This document shows, one piece after another, positions 54,361 through 64,000 of a stretch of DNA of 64,000 nt. The DNA lies in the NCBI GenBank assembly GCA_018136815.1, contig CM030944.1, forward strand, positions 315,045 to 379,044. Direction: 5' to 3'. The notes under the pieces were generated by a model. The model had not been told where the DNA came from. It did not search any database and saw only the letters and a program-made list of their open reading frames with translations. This stretch comes from Isochrysis galbana (lineage: Eukaryota; Haptophyta; Isochrysidales; Isochrysidaceae). The first letter of the stretch is position 1. Each line of letters begins with the position of its first letter. Both the position numbers and the translations under genes were made by a program.

Positions 54361-55409
54361 AGGAGCCAGGTCGCCTGTTGCTTGCCGTATGCTTGTCTCA
54401 GGCTCTCAGGTTACCTTGTGAAGGCTTGTTTAGCTTCTTGCAAGGCTTGTCGTTTCTTGTTGGGTTCCGGTTCTTTCTTGGGACTTGCTAACTTTCGTTG
54501 CCGTCCGGGCCTGTTCTTCGTAGGTTCTGCTTGGCCTGGTTAGGGTTTCGTTGCCTTCCGGCGTTCGCGTTGGCGTTCGGAAATTTCCTCTCACATTCCC
54601 TAGGTCCGCTACCCTTGGCTTGTAGGTCCTTGCTTCTTTCTTCTCGGTCAAGGTTTTGGCGAGCGAGTCGGTTGCTCTAGCCGCTCGAGATTTGAGGTTT
54701 AATTTGCCATCTCCCCTTGGAGATCGGTGTAGGTTCGCTTCCTAGGTGAGGGAATCTTTCCCCTTGATGCAAGCTACATGCAAGCCTTGGCCCCTTTGGT
54801 GTTTCTTCCCCTTAGTTGCTACTCAGGGTTGTTCGTTAGAAGCGTCTAGAAGGTTCACGCTCAACGGCAAGATTTCTTCCGTCGTGAAGATATCTCGTTG
54901 TGATCTGTATCCAAAGTGATCGCCGTGGTCGCGCGACATGACGCTCCCCTTCGGACTCTCCGCTACGTGGGAAGTTACAACGGAGACACGCTCCGGCCGT
55001 CGCTGCGGAGTCTCTCTCTCTCTCTCGCTCTCTCTCTCCGTCTCTCGCGACGTGTTTGAGTTATCGGTGATTTGGGGTCGCGGTTGCTTGATAATTTGCT
55101 TGGTTTGGGTGAATGATTCCGGTGTGTTCGTGAGTCGGTGTAACCTGTTGTTCTCAGCTTCGTTGTCCGTCGTTGTTCGCTGCGTCGCTGCACTCAAGCA
55201 GCCTAGGCTCCCTCCCTGAGGGAAGAGTTCTTTGTAGGTCTAACAATCTCTTAAAACCCAACACACTAGGGCCGCTAGGAGCGCCTCGCCGCCCCACAGC
55301 CCTTCGTTCGCCGTTCGTTCCCCGTCCAGACACCCAAATGGGGTTGCCCGACCCAGTCCAGAATTTCATTCACCCGACTCCCGGTGGGGAGGAGGGCCAA
55401 AGCGCCGCG
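54361..55409. other. Retroelement-derived or intergenic sequence
   Basis: aggcttgtttagcttcttgcaaggcttgtc-type internal repeats and a gtttaatttgc phrase (54705, also at 25288 and 25357) suggest a decayed LTR or leader. No matching LTR pair was found in the window. Confidence 0.4.
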
Positions 55410-56330
55410 CTAGCCGCCGGTGCTGCTCGCGACGGAGTGGCTCAGAGCCCTCCGGCTCCGCTCGACTCGACAGGGGGTGGGAAGGGAGGGAGGTGAGGGC
55501 GTGTAGTGGTTGTGGTTGTAGAGGTGGAGTGGGGATGGGGAGGGGACGGCACTTGGCGGCAGCCGATAGAGGCTGGAGCTGATGAGGGGTGGGTGGTTGA
55601 GCGGGGGGTATTGGGGAGGGAGTGGCAGTGGCTGATTCGGTGGGGGTGGGTTGGTGGAGGTGTGTTGAAGGCTTGGATGAGGAGGAGGGAAGAAGGAGGC
55701 TGGGTAGGCGGCAACGGCGGGGAGAGGGGGGGGCTGCTCGGGCGAGGCGAGGTGCGGGAGGGGAGAGTAGAATGTCGGTTGTGCGGGCGTGGCGGCGCCG
55801 TTCGGGAACTTTAGCCAGCCGTGTGGTTGTGATTGTGCATGGTGTGCTTGGGTGGGCTGTGGATGGGTCATTTGGGAAGGCTGGTCAGGTTCGGGGAAGG
55901 CGGATGGGGCTGGAAGTGGCTCGGGAGCGGCGGCGATGGGGGTGTGGGGCACGGGGAGAGAGTGGGAGGGCGTGGAGGGCACACCTCCGCTACCATGTGG
56001 TGAGCTGAGTGTAGCTGTGGCTGTGGGGTGGTCTGGTGGGAAAGAGAGTTGAGACATGACATGAGAGGTTTGATCAACGTGGGGCATGGAGGGCGGGCGA
56101 AGAGGGACTGGAGGAGCACGCGGGGACAGGTTGGGCGGCGTGGGCGCACTCTCAGTCATCACGAGGCACTGTGGCACGAGGGCGAGGGCGAGAGCAGACG
56201 GGAGGAGCACGAGGGGCGATCGAGCGATGGCGCAGAGCGTTCGGAGGACACCGGGGGAAAACGTCACGCGCGGGGGGGGAGAGGGGGACGCGCGGGAAAA
56301 TAATAGACGGGAAAGGGGGCGGAAACTCAA
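55410..56330 (-). CDS. Pro/Ser-rich open frame, possible gag N-terminus (doubtful)
   Basis: A 306-residue minus frame is rich in Pro, Ser and His with TESAPTPPNLSPRAPPVP-like stretches and no folded domain. Next to a Ty3 integrase scrap it could be a gag leader, but it points the opposite way. Composition could equally be a chance open frame in G/T-rich DNA. Confidence 0.25.
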   Translation of the reverse strand: MSFRPLSRLLFSRASPSPPPRVTFSPGVLRTLCAIARSPLVLLPSALALALVPQCLVMTESAPTPPNLSPRAPPVPLRPPSMPHVDQTSHVMSQLSFPPDHPTATATLSSPHGSGGVPSTPSHSLPVPHTPIAAAPEPLPAPSAFPEPDQPSQMTHPQPTQAHHAQSQPHGWLKFPNGAATPAQPTFYSPLPHLASPEQPPPLPAVAAYPASFFPPPHPSLQHTSTNPPPPNQPLPLPPQYPPLNHPPLISSSLYRLPPSAVPSPSPLHLYNHNHYTPSPPSLPTPCRVERSRRALSHSVASSTGG

Positions 56331-56521
56331 GGGAGCACTCGGGGGAAAGGCGGGAGGGAGGAGAAGGGAAAGGGCTTTCGCGGGGGAAGGGGGCCGATCG
56401 AGATAGCGCGAGGGGGAGGGAATCGGGGCGCGACGGACGAGGGGAGTCGCGCGGGGAACCTAGTCGGGGCGTATGGGAAGAGGCAATAAGTGTACAAGGC
56501 CCCTTCCTTACCCGCAACAAA

Positions 56522-56596
56522 AATCCTCAGATTTCCTCAATTCTGAGATGGTCATTTTTTCACCCCTAATAAAAAAACACTGTTTGACCGCCCTAC
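56522..56596 (+). repeat. Short element ending CTGTTTGACCGCCCTAC
   Basis: Similar over ~60 bp to 40681-40740. Its 3' end is the window's recurrent 16-17-bp motif. Confidence 0.85.
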
Positions 56597-56936
56597 TATA
56601 GCTAAGGGCTCATGGCACATTGCACATTGCCGTCAACAGTCAACGAAGACTGTATGCAACAATTCCAAGCCCGTTACAGAGAGCGGACCGCGATGAAGGT
56701 ACACCAGCCATGGTGCAAACGCGCTGGAGAGAAGCGCCGATTTGGGCGCTTCGACCCGGCAGTTACAGTATAAGGAGATACTTTAGTTGGAGGGACCGAC
56801 CTCCAGACAGACGATGTGGAGGTCGAATTTTTTTTTCCAAAAGAAAAAGGGGCACACCCATGCCCATCAAGCTCCGGTCTGTATAAAAGTAGAAAGTGTA
56901 GAGCGAGAGAGGGGGGGGGGGGGAGTCGCCGCACGG

Positions 56937-57458
56937 GAGGAGAGAGAGAGAGGGGTGGGGGGTTCTCTCTCTTCTCTTCTCTCGCTCTCTTCTCTTCTCT
57001 CTCTTCTCTTCTCTCTCTTCTCTTCTCGCTCTCTTCTCTTCTCTCGCTCTCTTCTCTTCTCTCGCTCTCTTCTCTTCTCTCTCTCTTCTCTTCTCTCTCT
57101 TCTCTTCTCGCTCTCTTTCTTCTCTTCTCTCTCTCTTCTCTTCTCTCTCTCTTCTCTTCTCTTCTCTCTCTCTTCTCTTCTCTCTCTTCTCTTCCTATCT
57201 CTCTCATCCCTCTCGTCTCTTGTCTTCTCTCTCTCTTGCCCTCTTACTCACTCTCTTCTCTTTCTCTCTTTCTCCCTCTCTTCTCTCTCTTCTCTCTCTT
57301 CTCTCTCTTCTCTCTCTTCTCTTCCCTCTCCTCTCTCCTCTCTCTCCTCTCTCTCCTCTCTCTCCTCTCTCTCGTCTTCCCTCGCCGCACACACTTCGCG
57401 CCCTTCCCCCCCTCCCCGCCTCACCCCCTTCCCACCCTCACCCCTCTCTCTCTTCTCC
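56937..57458. repeat. CT/TTC-rich low-complexity leader of MYG1
   Basis: TCTCTCTTCTC repeats run almost to the start codon. Long open frames across it encode only Ser/Leu or Arg/Glu and are artefacts. Confidence 0.95.
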
Positions 57459-57459
57459 A

Positions 57460-58721
57460 ATGCGCGCCATCGGCACTCACTCGGGCACATTCCAAGCGGA
57501 CGAGGCGCTCGGCGTCTTCCTGCTGCGCAGACTCCACCAATGGGCCGAGGTGCCCCTCGTGCGCAGCCGAGACCTCGAGAAGCTTGCTCCTCTTGACCTC
57601 GTGCTCGACGTGGGCGGAGAATACTGCCACGAGAAGGTGTGGGCGTTCCCCCCTTTCCACACACACACCTTCCCCTTCCACCCCCGCCCCACCCACCCTT
57701 TCTTTCTCTCCCTCCCTGCCACCCTCCCTCCCATCCTTCCCTCTCTTGCTCTCCCTCCCTCTCCCTCTCTCTCCCTCCTCCCATCGCCCCCACCCATCCC
57801 TCCCTCCTTCCCTCCCTCTACCGCCTCTAACCCCCGCCCTACCCGCTCACCAACAACCCCGGCCTTCCCCGTCTGCTACTACCCCTCAGTAAGCCCTGAG
57901 CCCACTTCCACTGTCACTGCCTACAGAAACGGTACGACCACCACCAGCGTGGCTTCAATGAGAGTTTCGGAGGGAAGTTTTCCACCAAGCTGAGTGCGTG
58001 CGGGCTGATCTACAAGCACTACGGGCGCGAGGTGCTGACGGCTCTCCATCCAGCGCTTGCGCAATCGACCGACAAGCTGGAGTGGGTGTACGAGAAAGTG
58101 TACGCTGACTTTGTGCATGCCCTCGACGCCATTGACAACGGGATCGAGGTGACGGACGGGCCTGTGCGGTGGAAGGACGGCACGGGCCTCTCAGCACGCG
58201 TGGCGCGGCTCAACGCGCGCTGGAACGAGCCCGAGGGGGGACCGACTGAGGACGAGCGCTTCGAGCGGGCCTCCGCGCTGTGTGGTGAGGATTTCACCGG
58301 CTTCGTGAGCTACGTAGTTGAGACGCAACTGCCCGCGCGGGAGTATGTTGAGGAGGCGCTGCTGAAGCGCGAGAGTGTCGACGCCTCGGGCAGGCTGCTC
58401 AAGTTTGAGTCGGGTGGCATACCGTGGAAGACGCACCTCTACTCGCTCGAGACCAAGCACGGGATTAAGGACCACATTGCATTCGTCCTCTACGTTGACA
58501 ATGCCGACATGTGGCGCGTTCAGGCTGTGACCGTTAAGGGGACCGACTTCACCAACCGCATTTCACTCCCTGAGAAGTGGCGCGGTGTGCGCGAGCAGGC
58601 GCTCGTGGACATCTGCGGCATCCCGGGCAGCCGATTCTGCCACGCGGGCGGCTTCATCTGCGGAAACGACACGTATGAGGGCGCTTTGGCCATGGCACGC
58701 GCCGCTCTTGCACAGGCATAA
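57460..58721 (+). CDS. MYG1: MYG1 exonuclease (DHH-like, UPF0160)
   Basis: Two exons, 57460-57636 and 57927-58721 (donor GTGTGG, 290-bp C/T-rich intron), give 323 residues. The product starts MRAIGTHSGTFQADEALGVF and continues VLDVGGEYCHEK joined to KRYDHHQRGFNESF, LSACGLIYKHYG, DAIDNGI, LSARVARLNARWN, then IPWKTHLYSLE, WRGVREQAL and the terminal HAGGFICGNDTYEGALAMARA. These are MYG1 family landmarks throughout. MYG1 is a 3'-5' RNA exonuclease acting in nucleus/nucleolus and mitochondria. Family consensus near residue 12 is F-H-x-D-E; here it is F-Q-A-D-E, so one putative metal ligand is changed. There is no mitochondrial presequence after the chosen Met. Confidence 0.93.
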
Positions 58722-59672
58722 GGGGGTTCGTCCTTCGCCCAGAGAGGCAACGACATTGGCCCATCGCCGCTCTCCGCGGCGGCTGCTGAGCCGCATGCCA
58801 CCATGCTACCGTATGAGAGGAATGCCGCGGACGCCGCGTTCATTTCGAGAGTCCCGAGCGGGTACCATCCTATCGCCAACCCGCACGGCTTGTGCTCTAG
58901 GGTACTGTTCGATGGCGAAGCTAGCACACCCTACACCTACTTCGTGCATGTCCCCACCATCTGGGGCCGGGAGAAGTGATGCAGGAGATGTGTGAAAGTC
59001 ATCTGGAGGATCCACCTTTGCACGGCGGGCACCTCGTGACGCAGCTAACAACTAATGGCAAGTACGGATGGCCGAAAGTCAAGTGGTAGGGCGGTCAAAC
59101 AGGGGCTTTTCACTACTAGTAAAAAAACACTTCTTAACATTCTCACCATGCGCGCGACCCTGTGACATTTTCCTGACAGCCGCGCCCGCATCCCTTATCA
59201 CTCCCTCTGACTCGCCTTGCGGCTTGTCCCCTCGTGCTCTACCTAAAAAAAAACTTCTGAAGATTCATCTGGGCTACACACCTACTAGTTATGGGACTCC
59301 CCTTCGCTATCTACACCGCCCTTATCTTCCCTCCCTCCACCTCTTCCCCTGCCCCCCTTCTTTCCTTTTTCGTCGGTTTCCGGGGTCCGGCCTGGGTGCG
59401 CTACCTGAGGCCTGGTTCAGAGTGTGGGGGCCGGGCAGGCCTTTTGAATTTGTCGTTGTTGTCGTGTGTGTCTACCTGGCCACGTTTTGTTTGTTTGGGT
59501 TGAGTCTAGGTTCCATTGTCTCTAGCAGCAACCTTGAGTGGTGTGTCGGTGTTTCAATCACCTTATTTGTTCCCTTGATCCTTGGTCCCCTCGACAGCGT
59601 GTGCGTGTGCGATCCTCAGCTTGGTGGCTTACCCTCGTGCTCTACCTCAACTATCGTTAAAACGATAGGGTC
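58722..59672. other. Intergenic; transposon terminal motif at 59086
   Basis: gtagggcggtcaaacaggggcttttcac at 59086-59113 matches 29608-29633. No gene supported; a plus frame from 59068 is composed of this motif and T-rich filler. Confidence 0.6.
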
Positions 59673-60713
59673 ATGGAGCGCGCGCCGCCGCCCGCTCTCG
59701 CTGCCGCTGCCCTCGCCGCGATGGACGAAGAACTCATGGACACGCCGCTGTCGCCGAAGCGACCGCGCCAGGATGACCCCCCCAGCCAGGTGGGCACAAG
59801 ACCCAGCGGGCCACGCCCACGCACCACAGAGAACAACGAATCCCAAGCTGACAAGCTGGCAACAGCCAGCATGCAGGACACCCACACCACAGTCCACAGC
59901 CACACCAGTCACACCACACCAGAGGGACGCTCCATTAGGGAAGGCCTCCGGGCCGGGACCCTACAAGGCCGCGGTACCGCCCTCGCGCCCAGGCGCGAGG
60001 GGTTGGCCCGGCACCATCAACGACACAGCCCCTCATGGGGCTTGTCACAAAAACGCAATGCAAAACGCATTGATGAAGACTGGAAGCCCAGTAAGGGAGC
60101 CAGGAACGGCAGCAGCCGGACAGCAAGGGGGGCGCCCCATGGCAGGTCAAAGGGACACGGCACTTGCCGCCCCGGGTGTACACGCGCGCAAGACCCATCC
60201 ACGAACCCACGCCCCAAACAACAGGCCCCACAGACACACGCACAACAACACAAGGTGCACCTTCTCTTCATGCTTTGCCATGAGGACGAGGAGGGCGCTT
60301 GTGGCCGCACAGGCAGCACAACAAAACCAAGCAACGCAGACAAAGGTGAATACTCAACGCTCAACCCTCTCGCCCTCCATTCTTGCCACACAGGTGGCTC
60401 TCACCGACGAAGATCTTGAGCCCGAAGGGGAAGGCAAGGTTTCGACAACTCCCTCGAAATCACCATCATATTCACGCCCTACGAGCGCGGATACAAAATC
60501 AAGGACGAGGAAGCCTTCGGCGCGATTGTCGCGCACCTGAACCAACTGGAAGGCGTCGACCTAGAGCCCGACTATATCTCCAAGAGTGCCTCCGGCCCAT
60601 GGGAGATCTTAGTCACAGCAGACTGCGGAAACCAATTCCGCGCGAAATTCAAGGATGTAGCGGATTTTCGCAAGGCTGGCATACGGCAAAGGGCCGGGGG
60701 AGTGGGGGTGTAG
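59673..60713 (+). pseudogene. Decayed ORF1/gag-like retroelement frame
   Basis: Plus frame starting MERAPPPALAAAALAAMDEE, with SPKRPRQDD basic/acidic sequence. It closes at 60417-60419, but in the same register resumes as QGFDNSLEITIIFTPYERGY, then EEAFGAIVAHLNQLEGVDL and WEILVTADCGNQFRAKF, while the segment just before (VALTDEDLEPEGEG) lies one frame over. This looks like a small RNA-binding or gag-like domain broken by a frameshift. The shared transposon tail follows directly at 60691. Confidence 0.55.
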
Positions 60714-60779
60714 AAAGTTTTGCTGCGTGCGAGTGCAGAAAGTAGAGGGTCCACGGCCGCGTGTGCGGTGAGACTATTA
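60691..60779 (+). repeat. Shared ~85-bp tail, copy 2
   Basis: Same order of blocks as 30543-30627, ending gtgagactattaa. Here it follows the ORF1-like frame, which suggests it is that element's 3' end. Confidence 0.85.
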
Positions 60780-61473
60780 AGAAATTAATTAATTATCCGC
60801 TTCGCTCAGCGTCAGCGCCACAAGAAAGGCGCGCGTTCATGCCATTGCAAGGGGCGGCGGGCGACCCTGCATCTTACAAGGTAGCTCTCTCGCTCACCGT
60901 CTGCCCTTCCTCATCCCTGCCCCCGCCGCTATCAACCCCAGCAATGAGCCCTCCACAATCTTTCCCCTTGCTATCAGCCCCCTTGACTGCGTTCACGGCA
61001 GCCTCTTGGGCTAGATTGCGTAAGTACATCGACACAAGCCGGAACGCAAGCCCCTGCCAAAAAGGCCATCAATGGCTGCATCACGCGGGCACGCGGGCGC
61101 GCACACACCACGCATACAAATCCATATATCGCGTTCACAATCGCGCGCACGTCGAGCCGTTTCGAAATGTCAGCTCCATGCGTCAGTATTTGGCCTTAAA
61201 GAAAGCCCGAGGTGTCCGGGATCTCAAGCGCTAGTCGGCGTCAGTATGGTGAGAAAATTCGGGGCCGTCCTTTGCGTTTTGTGGCAAGGGGGTTGCCGGG
61301 GCAGGGTGAGTGCGGGCCGCTATGCCTCCGATCACCTCCTTGCAACGCTCTATATGAGCAGAGAGCGACTGACGGCGACACAAAGGGGCTCGTTACGTTG
61401 GAGAGGGGCAGAAGGAGGCGGGGGGGGGGGGGGGGAGGGGGCGACTCCCAACGCACTAGCTCGAGGAGTTTGA
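60780..61473. other. Intergenic, 3' flank of the kinase-like gene
   Basis: Open plus frames (60761-61234, 61072-61473) show no domain. Confidence 0.4.
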
Positions 61474-63115
61474 TTACTTCGCCTCGTATGCCGGTGCAGA
61501 CCACGGCGCGGCCGGCAATTTCAAGTGCAGCGTCGTCGTCTCTGCATCTGCATGCAGCCAGCAGCCGCCGCCGACGCTACTCGCCGCACGATGAAGCGCA
61601 TTCAGCCCGTAGCCATCACTAAGAAGCGAAGGGGCAGACAAGCAGGGTACTAGATTTTCAGTCTCCTCACCGTGGACAGCTAGGGATTATTCGTAGCCCA
61701 GGCGGAAAGTGCACACTCGAACCACGGCCGCTTTACGAAGCACACCTGTGCGTGAGGTTGGTGACTACTCTTCCGGCCTGTGCCTCGCGGCTGAAGGCGC
61801 GCTGGCACTGGGCCCGTGTGAGTGGTTCCATGTCAAGCTTATTGGCGTTCACAATGTAGATGTGAAGGTAGTGCGCAGGCAGCCGGTTGGTTGTTCCTGG
61901 CTGCGACATCTTGGCAATGACCTGGACCGGCGCATTCTGTCGCCCGTGGACCTTGGCGTTTGAGATGCCTTCGCACACCAGTAGGCGAATCAGGGTGGGA
62001 TCGACCTTGATGTCGAGGGGGGCATCTACAGTGTCCGTGTTGCCCGTCATTTCGAGAAGCAGTTCAGACAGGCGCACGTGCTCCATCTGCATGGCATACA
62101 AACCGAGATCGAGCTGCACAAAAACCTCGCGCTTGTGGCACCTGACACCAAGAGGCCGGAGGAGCGGGCCAGGGCTCGGAACGACACGGCAGGCAGATGT
62201 TCGCGAGGCCTAGGAGGGGCACTGTTCTTACAAGGCAGCACATACCACTCTACCGCCTCCTCAACCATACGTCGGATGTCCGAGATCATTACATGGCTGG
62301 GATCTCCCTTGGCCAGGCCGGTGTCCTTCACCGCACTGCTCATTCCTTCATGCTCGCTGAGAGCAGCGAGAAGCATGGCCGCAGCGCCGCAGTGGCCCTT
62401 GATCACGTGGTTGAGGCGCGAGTCAGCACGTCGCTGCACTTCCAAGGCATCGATCATCGCTTGCAGCCGCTTTTGACCCAAGTTGACGTGGACGCCGATG
62501 AGGATGCCTATGAGGTTGGCTCCAACGACAATGACGTGTTCCCAATACCCAATAGCAAAGAGGGGTGTCAGCCTGTGATTCGCCGCTATGATGAGGCCCG
62601 TGACCACACGGTCAAACAGCATAAAGTCGCGCATCGCCATTACGATATGGGCCACAATGATGATGAAGGCGAGAGCGATGAGCTCAGGCACAAAGGCAGA
62701 TGGAGGCGGTGGCGGCGGCTTGGTTAGGCAGTTGTGCACGAGGAGAAGAGCTTGGAAGAAGAGCTGCGGCCGGTGGAGTGCGGCCCAGCCACGTAGGTGA
62801 GGGCATGGCGGCTTGAGCACAACTGCCGCCAAAACCTCAAGCGAAACGGCGACGCAGAAGACAAGCCAGGCTAGTCCCTTGCGGCTTAGGGCCAGACCGA
62901 TGAGGCCAGAAAGCATCGCCACGCTTATGACGACCATGGAGCGGTAGAGCCGCGTGAGGCGGCGAGAGAGCTGAGCATAGAGCAGCTCTGCGCCTCCGAG
63001 CTGCAAGCCTAGCCACTCACATAGCTCTTGGAGGCGCAAGAATAGAGAGGAGGCGACGGGCAGGAACGCCGTTCCCCCCCCGCGCCCGTGTGCTCTTCTC
63101 TGCGCTGCTGGTTTC
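61474..63115 (-). CDS. Membrane histidine-kinase-like protein (HisKA/HATPase)
   Basis: Exons ~63115-62246, 62141-61746 and 61618-61474, with donors GTATGT and GTGTGC. The joins restore VEEAVEWCHKREVFVQL and NLTHSDGYGLNALHRAA. About five to six membrane helices (SMVVISVAMLSGLIGLALS, LAWLVFCVAVSLEVLAAVVL, ELIALAFIIIVAHIVMAM, HVIVVGANLIGILIGVHV among them) precede an H-box-like DSRLNHVIKGHCGAAAML. The ATPase domain has an N box (IRLLVCEGISNAKVHG) and a G2-like SDGYGLNALHR...GGGCWLHAD, then TTTLHLKLP. The canonical D-x-G-x-G G1 box is replaced by NANKLDMEPLT. No receiver domain follows; the stop is at 61474. It may act as a sensor kinase or a degenerate regulatory ATPase. The 5' end is uncertain because the frame enters GA-rich DNA; a further Cys-containing exon near 63230-63300 is possible. 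Confidence 0.8.
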
Positions 63116-63134
63116 TCTGCTTTTCCCTCTCCGC

Positions 63135-63650
63135 CTATCGCTCCCTCCCGCCCTCCCTTCCCCTCCCTTCCTCTCTCTCTCTCCCCCTCTCCCTCTCTCT
63201 CCCTCTCTCTCTCATGGTCTGTGGGCGTTCCGACTGCTGTCCTCTGCAGCCCTGGCAGAGCTCCTCGGTGAGGCTGGTGCACGCGTGATGGGGGTGGTGG
63301 GCGAGGCGCGGGGCGCATACGCTGCTCCATGGGACGGGGACGGGGACAGGGGGGGGGGAAGGGAGCGGGGGCTGTAGTGCCCTCTCTCGACCCCTCTCTT
63401 TCACTCTCTCCGCTCGCTCCCCTCTCTCCCTTCGCCTCTCTCCTCCCCCCTCTCTCTCCTACTCTGCCCCCCCCCCCCCCACTTTTCCTCTCTCTCCCTC
63501 CCCCCCCCTCCTCCCGCGCTCTTCTCTCTCTTTCGCCCCTCTCTCTCATGGGGACGAGGGACCTCCCCCTCCCGCCCCCCCTCCCTCCCTCCCTCTCTCT
63601 CTCTCCCTCCCTCTCTCTCTCCCTCTCTCCCTCTCACTCTCTCTCTTCTT
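63135..63650. repeat. CT/C-rich low-complexity tract
   Basis: CT runs at 63172-63213 and 63567-63650 and a C-run at 63467-63481, upstream of the kinase-like gene. Confidence 0.9.
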
Positions 63651-64000
63651 TTCGCCCCATCGGGCGCCTTGGCCACGTCCCAAAAGTCAAACATGTCGTC
63701 GTCTTCCTCCTTGTCGTCAAGGATGGGCTCCAGCATAGCGTCCGCTTGAGCATCGGACGCGGAGTTCTCGGTCGCGGGCTCGGCTACGGTCTTCGCGCAC
63801 TCCTCCTCCTCGAGCTCAATGACCTCTTCCTCCTCCAGCTGCGTGGCCACCTCCAAACCCTCTTGGGCCGGTGCGTCGGACGTCTTCTCCTCCGCCTCAC
63901 CTTCCTCCTCCTTCTCCTCGTTCGCCCCGGTAGGAGCCGGCGCCTCGGCGGTATCGGCCTCCTCCTTCTCCTCCTCCTCGAGCTGCGTGGCCACCTGCGT
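63650..64000 (-). CDS. Acidic Glu-rich exon of a gene entering from the right (partial)
   Basis: The minus frame is open from the window edge. It encodes two copies of VATQLEEEE separated by acidic/Ala/Pro-rich sequence, then CAKTVAEPATENSASDAQAD and EDDDMFDFWDVAKAPDGAKR. A donor-like gagagtgagag site follows the last meaningful residues, after which the frame reads GA repeat. I cannot tell whether this is the end of a separate gene or a 5' exon spliced to the kinase-like gene. Family unknown. Confidence 0.5.

Noticed and set aside
53428-55409. A complete LTR retrotransposon
   Set aside because: Only integrase is recognisable; no RT, RNase H, primer-binding site or LTR pair was found.
56787-57440. 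Ser/Leu-rich open frames before MYG1
   Set aside because: Simple-sequence artefacts; the conserved protein starts at 57460.

Overview
This window is nuclear DNA of a GC-rich unicellular eukaryote, most likely a microalga and probably a haptophyte. That placement is an inference. It rests on spliceosomal introns with a GTGCGC-type donor, a membrane histidine-kinase-like gene, V-ATPase, MYG1 and ER metallopeptidase genes, long CT/GA tracts, and a mixture of LINE, Ty3 and short inverted-repeat transposon debris. There is no operon structure and nothing that indicates prokaryotic DNA.

Layout. 1-4735 (-): a tropomodulin-like LRR protein with a very long coiled-coil tail that runs off the left edge. 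5887-6330: repeat family R. 7522-10244 (+): PA14 plus GH63-like glycoside hydrolase. 11406-12257 (+): acidic protein of unknown function. 12590-13392 (-): ankyrin and FkbM-type remnants. 14100-14330: LINE scrap. 14438-17093 (+): DNAJC7-like TPR/J co-chaperone. 18487-19743: LINE RT end and a second R copy. 21545-22769 (-): two-helix membrane protein. 23881-24123 (+): small Cys-rich protein. 27350-28534 (-): double-hotdog thioesterase. 29071-30627: repeat cluster. 32275-33484 (+): ATPase zeta-inhibitor-like (DUF1476) protein. 34099-36457: LINE debris around a VWD-like gene. 37644-39611 (-): 590-residue protein with a signal peptide. 41653-43070 (+): V-ATPase subunit F. 45384-45989 (-) and 46918-48474 (+): divergent pair, a type I membrane protein and a FUT8-like glycosyltransferase. 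49577-50011: a MITE and a LINE scrap. 50272-53427 (+): ERMP1-like M28 peptidase. 53640-54360: Ty3 integrase remnant. 57460-58721 (+): MYG1. 59673-60779: decayed ORF1/gag-like sequence and a shared tail. 61474-63115 (-): histidine-kinase-like membrane protein. 63650-64000 (-): acidic exon that runs off the right edge.

The genes are unrelated housekeeping and secretory functions: glycan trimming and transfer, ER proteolysis, vacuolar acidification, chaperone work, mitochondrial ATPase control and signalling. What they share is architecture. Most have a long CT or GA tract just 5' of the start codon, few short introns (about 85-200 bp, or longer when filled with simple repeats), and about half of the donors read GTGCGC/T/G. 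Exon joins were worked out by hand from frame, splice dinucleotides and family alignment from memory; no transcript evidence or database search was available.
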